64,000 nt of DNA from Chamaea fasciata (Eukaryota; Chordata; Aves; Passeriformes; Sylviidae). Within the stretch, counting starts at the first letter, position 1, and each line of letters starts with the position of its first letter. The stretch spans positions 89,813,087 through 89,877,086 of the forward strand of contig JARCOQ010000002.1 in assembly GCA_029207755.1 (NCBI GenBank), read 5' to 3'. The position numbers were made by a program, and so were the translations under genes. Below the pieces are notes generated by a model. That model made no database searches and was not told the origin of the DNA. It worked only from the letters and a program-made list of their open reading frames with translations. This document shows, piece after piece, positions 60,869-64,000 of the stretch.

Positions 60869-62270
60869 TGTTGTTTTTTGAGGGGTTTTTAAAATTTTTT
60901 TTGAGGTTGGAGGTTCATATGCTTACATCAGTATTTCATGTCTTCTCAGCTGCAGAGCAAATGGTGGCTACTATTCTTATTGCTAGAATTTCTCTTTCTG
61001 GTACTACAGAAAGAAGACTCAGTTGTGACCTTTAGAGAAACTCTTGGTCAACAGAAAATGGAAAATGAAGTTGGGTCAGCAGGAAACATTTAGAAGACTC
61101 AGTAACTTGAAAGCCATACGGCTTGTGTGTCAATAGCTGCTGGAGAAAATGATGAGGTGTTGAGAATTGGAGAATATTATCTGGTGATGATATATTTTTG
61201 CTGCTGCATTTTTGGGCCACCTCATTCACTGTGAGCCTACTGGGAAGAGAGAGGTTTGAGCTGTGAGAGTTAGCCAGGCTGAACTGCATGAGGTGAGAAT
61301 ATCCGTGGAGGTTTATGCAGGAAAGGTTTTAGAGCCATAAAGTGTGTTCAGCTTTTCAGCTATCCTTCTAAAGTTGGGACAGGCTTTGCCTAGCCTGTCT
61401 TGAGTCACTTAAATCTTATTTGGTCCTTGTTTTGCATCAAATTAATAAACTGAGTAATCTTGCAGTATGCTGTAGTGCAAATTCCAAGTACTGGGTGGCT
61501 AAAGTTACACCATCCTTCAGAGGATTAGCATGAAAAACGTCCAATTCTACAAGATCTATTATAAATTAATCTTGGCCAGTCATGTTACAATTTCCCTAAG
61601 CAGATAAGGAGATGACACGTTAGTCTAATAATCCTCATGTGTGGCAGCATCTGTGCCCGAACTGTGAAGATACAACTGTCCCAGAAGAAAAGAGAAAAGA
61701 AGGGGAAGACTATTCCAAGCACATTTTCTGGCAATGATCCCTGCTTTATTTAGCAAAGAAGAAGAAGGTACTCTATTAGCCATTAGACATGGCATCTTAT
61801 CATGAGCAAATCAATCAGCAGTAATGCAATAGGGCAGAAAAGAACAGAATTTTATCACTTTCAACCAACCTACTCATTTATACTTGAAGAAGGATCTACT
61901 GTCAGATCTGACCAGACACAAGTTTGAAAGGAAATTTCCCACTAGACAGTAATAACTTACTTGCAGACTGTGCATGCATAGGAAAACCCAGGAGTAGTTC
62001 TATGTTTTTGCTTTTTTTTAGTTGAGCAAGGGAAACCACCTTGTTCCTGAAAGTGCTTTATATTACAGCTGATGACTCTGGATCAATTTGTGATTGATGG
62101 AGTATCCAAGAAAAATTAGTCACTTGCTTCAACCCAAGAGAAACATTAGCATCTTCAGTAAGAGCTGGAAATCCTGAAGATATTCTGTTTAATATAATGT
62201 CCACACTGCAGTGTTTTATTTTTATGTATGTTTTTCATGGTTATTTTAGTCCTTAAATGAAATACAGGTC
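60869..62270. other. Downstream intergenic DNA
   Basis: No exon is recognised. It holds the first copy of a 29-bp direct repeat (62119-62147). On the minus strand an AAATAAAGC at about 61744 could be a poly(A) signal of a convergent gene, but no matching coding exon is in the window. Confidence 0.5.
62119..62147 (+). repeat. 29-bp direct repeat, copy A
   Basis: Core CACTTGCTTCAACCCAAGAG, preceded by GT and followed by AAACATT. It recurs at 63449-63477 with a single C/T difference. Confidence 0.9.
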
Positions 62271-62839
62271 TGTGCTTGTTTTTGTTAATATTCTTCACAG
62301 TAGCCAGTATGGGGATGTAGTTTGGGTTTGTGCTGGAAACGATGTTGATAACTCTGGAATGTTTTCTGCTTTTCTGAGCAGGGCTTGCACAGTGCCAAGA
62401 TCTTTTCTGTCTCTCACCCCCCCACCAGTGAGGGGGCTGGGAGTGCACAAGGAGTTGGGAGGGGGCACAGCCGGGACAGCTGATCCCAAGTGACCAGAGG
62501 GATATCCCACACCAGACAGCCTCATGATCAGCACATAAAGCTGGGGGCCAAAAGGGAAAGGGGAGGGACACTCAGAGTGATGGTCTTTGTCTTCCCAAGT
62601 CACTGTTTCACGTGACATTTCCCAGCTTTCCTGGAGATGTCTGAGCATCTGCCTGCCCACAGGAAGTGGTGGATGAATTCCTTTTTCTGCTTTACTGGTG
62701 TGTGTGGATTTTGCTTTACCCATTACACTGTCTCTATCTCAGCCCATGAGTTTCTCACTTTTACCCCTCTGATTCTCTCCCCAGTCCCAGCGAGGGAGCA
62801 GCTGCCTGGGGCTGGGCTGCTGGATGAGGTTCAACCACA
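62271..62839 (-). mobile_element. Solo LTR of the same songbird endogenous retrovirus family (copy 2)
   Basis: Read on the minus strand it starts TGTGGTTGAACC and ends CAAGCACA, so it has TG...CA ends and is 569 bp. Internal blocks shared with 10933-11510 include GGAATTCAT, CAGTGACTTGGGAAGAC, GGTGTGGGATATCCCTCTGG and CAAGCCCTGCTCAG, in the same order. ORFs of up to 142 codons within it are not viral genes. No second LTR or internal region is seen in the window, so it is a solo LTR. No convincing target-site duplication was found. Confidence 0.82.
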
Positions 62840-64000
62840 AAAATCTCCCATCTATTAAACTTGGAGTAACTCCACTGAAAAAAAATACAGACACGGAAGA
62901 CACCTATTTTTAAACCAAGAAGATGAATCAAGCCCTGTTTTACTTGGTTCTTTTCAAATGAAACATGCTAGCAAAATAGTTTCATGTCTGGTATTTTTGT
63001 AAAATCTCTCTGGTAGTTCACAAAAAAACTACCACGTGGCATAAATGAATCACGAACATGTCTGACCTTTGTGTTAATGTGACACTATTTATGAGGCCAG
63101 AATTATTTTGGGTCCCGGAAATGTGAATCCTGTGGTACATTATAGTACTCTGCAGTTCCACACTAACTGTAATGTGTACAAGAGCATTTAATTTTCTAAT
63201 TCCGAGCAGAAATTGCTCCCGGACTTTGCATATGTGTGCATGTATGTGAAGATATTTTGCATAGATCACAATGTACCTGGACTCAAAATGTTGCTTAGAA
63301 GAGAAACTCAGAATTTCTCGGTCTGGAGAATGACAGAAGGAAGGGGGATTGTGTAAAGGTGAATTTTTTTAATACCCTACTGCAGTACCTACTGGAGAAA
63401 GGTTTGGAGGAAGAGGTAGCTGCCATAAGCATTGCTTCATTCCTTTCAGTCACTTGTTTCAACCCAAGAGAAACATTGATTTCATCCTTGTTCAGTTAGT
63501 CTAGGTGCTGAACCCAAAGGAATCAAGTCTGTCCTGGACTTTGAGTACTCAAAATGAACTGAGGTGGTTCCCCTGGTAGTATTCGTAGCAAGCAAAAAGA
63601 AGTAAATATGTGGCTTCACTTATTTCAGAATCAGAGTGACTGTGCATTTCACAGTTTGTATTTGCACAAGAACTAAGCATTTTGGATGCATTAAATTAAT
63701 GTTTAAAAGAAAACCACTGGTCTCTTCTCTGACTTCTGTTTCTCTCAGCCACCTCACCTCGTCAACAATACCCATAAGGCACCTCATCACTGCTCACTGG
63801 CCTAAAAGTTTGCATCTCAGAAAAACCTTAATTGAACAAAAGGTGTCTTTTATGGTCCATATAAATTAATCTCTCTTCTTATGTGTATCAGTACTGAATT
63901 TGCTTTTTATACATAGAGGTAAAACACATGAATTAACAGATATTTCTTGGAAATTGAAAAGTATGCAGAAGGATGATCACTCTTTTTTCTATTTTAATCA
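62840..64000. other. Downstream intergenic DNA to the window end
   Basis: AT-rich with no recognisable exon. It holds the second copy of the 29-bp direct repeat at 63449-63477. Confidence 0.55.
63449..63477 (+). repeat. 29-bp direct repeat, copy B
   Basis: Core CACTTGTTTCAACCCAAGAG, preceded by GT and followed by AAACATT. It lies 1330 bp from copy A, beyond the LTR. Confidence 0.9.

Noticed and set aside
61738..61756. Minus-strand AAATAAAGC as the poly(A) signal of a convergent neighbour gene
   Set aside because: No coding exon of a neighbour (TMEM255B would be expected tail-to-tail by human synteny) was recognised in the window, so the hexamer alone is not enough.
62155..62723. ORFs of 138 and 142 codons on the minus strand
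   Set aside because: They lie within the LTR, a non-coding part of the element.
1..64000. tRNA, rRNA, CRISPR arrays, operons
   Set aside because: None seen. Repeats present are transposon fragments and simple repeats, and the gene structure is eukaryotic.

Overview
This is vertebrate nuclear DNA, almost certainly from a bird and probably a songbird. It is AT-rich and sparsely coding. The real coding segments are short GT-AG exons separated by long introns. The dispersed repeats are 3' fragments of CR1 LINEs, the typical avian retroposon, plus two copies of one endogenous-retrovirus LTR family that I recognise from passerine genomes. No bacterial-type gene organisation is present, and nearly all six-frame open reading frames are chance.

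One gene fills the right two thirds of the window: GAS6 (growth arrest-specific 6), on the + strand from the start codon at 20558 to the stop codon at 60288. All 15 coding exons could be placed by hand. Their lengths sum to 2010 nt, giving 669 residues plus stop. Every intron is GT-AG and every junction keeps frame. The product is a vitamin K-dependent secreted ligand of the TAM receptor kinases (TYRO3, AXL, MERTK). Its order is signal peptide, basic propeptide, Gla domain, four EGF modules and two laminin G-like modules.

Region by region: 1-20200 is upstream intergenic DNA with one LTR (10933-11510), one CR1 fragment (16396-16820) and microsatellites, and no gene I can support. 20200-21060 is a CpG island holding the promoter, exon 1 and the start of exon 2; a GGGGCC-type hexanucleotide tract lies just before the ATG. 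21174-60136 is the intron/exon body, with a 13.9 kb intron 2 and a 5.4 kb intron 10. Five CR1 fragments, a 27-bp minisatellite in intron 7 and several T-rich tracts lie in introns. The 3' UTR probably ends near 60710, after an AATAAA at 60688, and is followed by a very G-rich stretch that may help termination. 60900-64000 is downstream intergenic DNA with the second LTR (62271-62839, opposite orientation) and an unexplained 29-bp direct repeat.

I found no undescribed coding system. The items most worth a second look are the GGGGCC tract with its in-frame, ATG-less leader, the G-rich block after the poly(A) signal, the 29-bp repeat pair flanking the downstream LTR, an unexplained 137-codon antisense ORF in intron 10, and an acceptor/donor pair 2 nt apart in intron 12.
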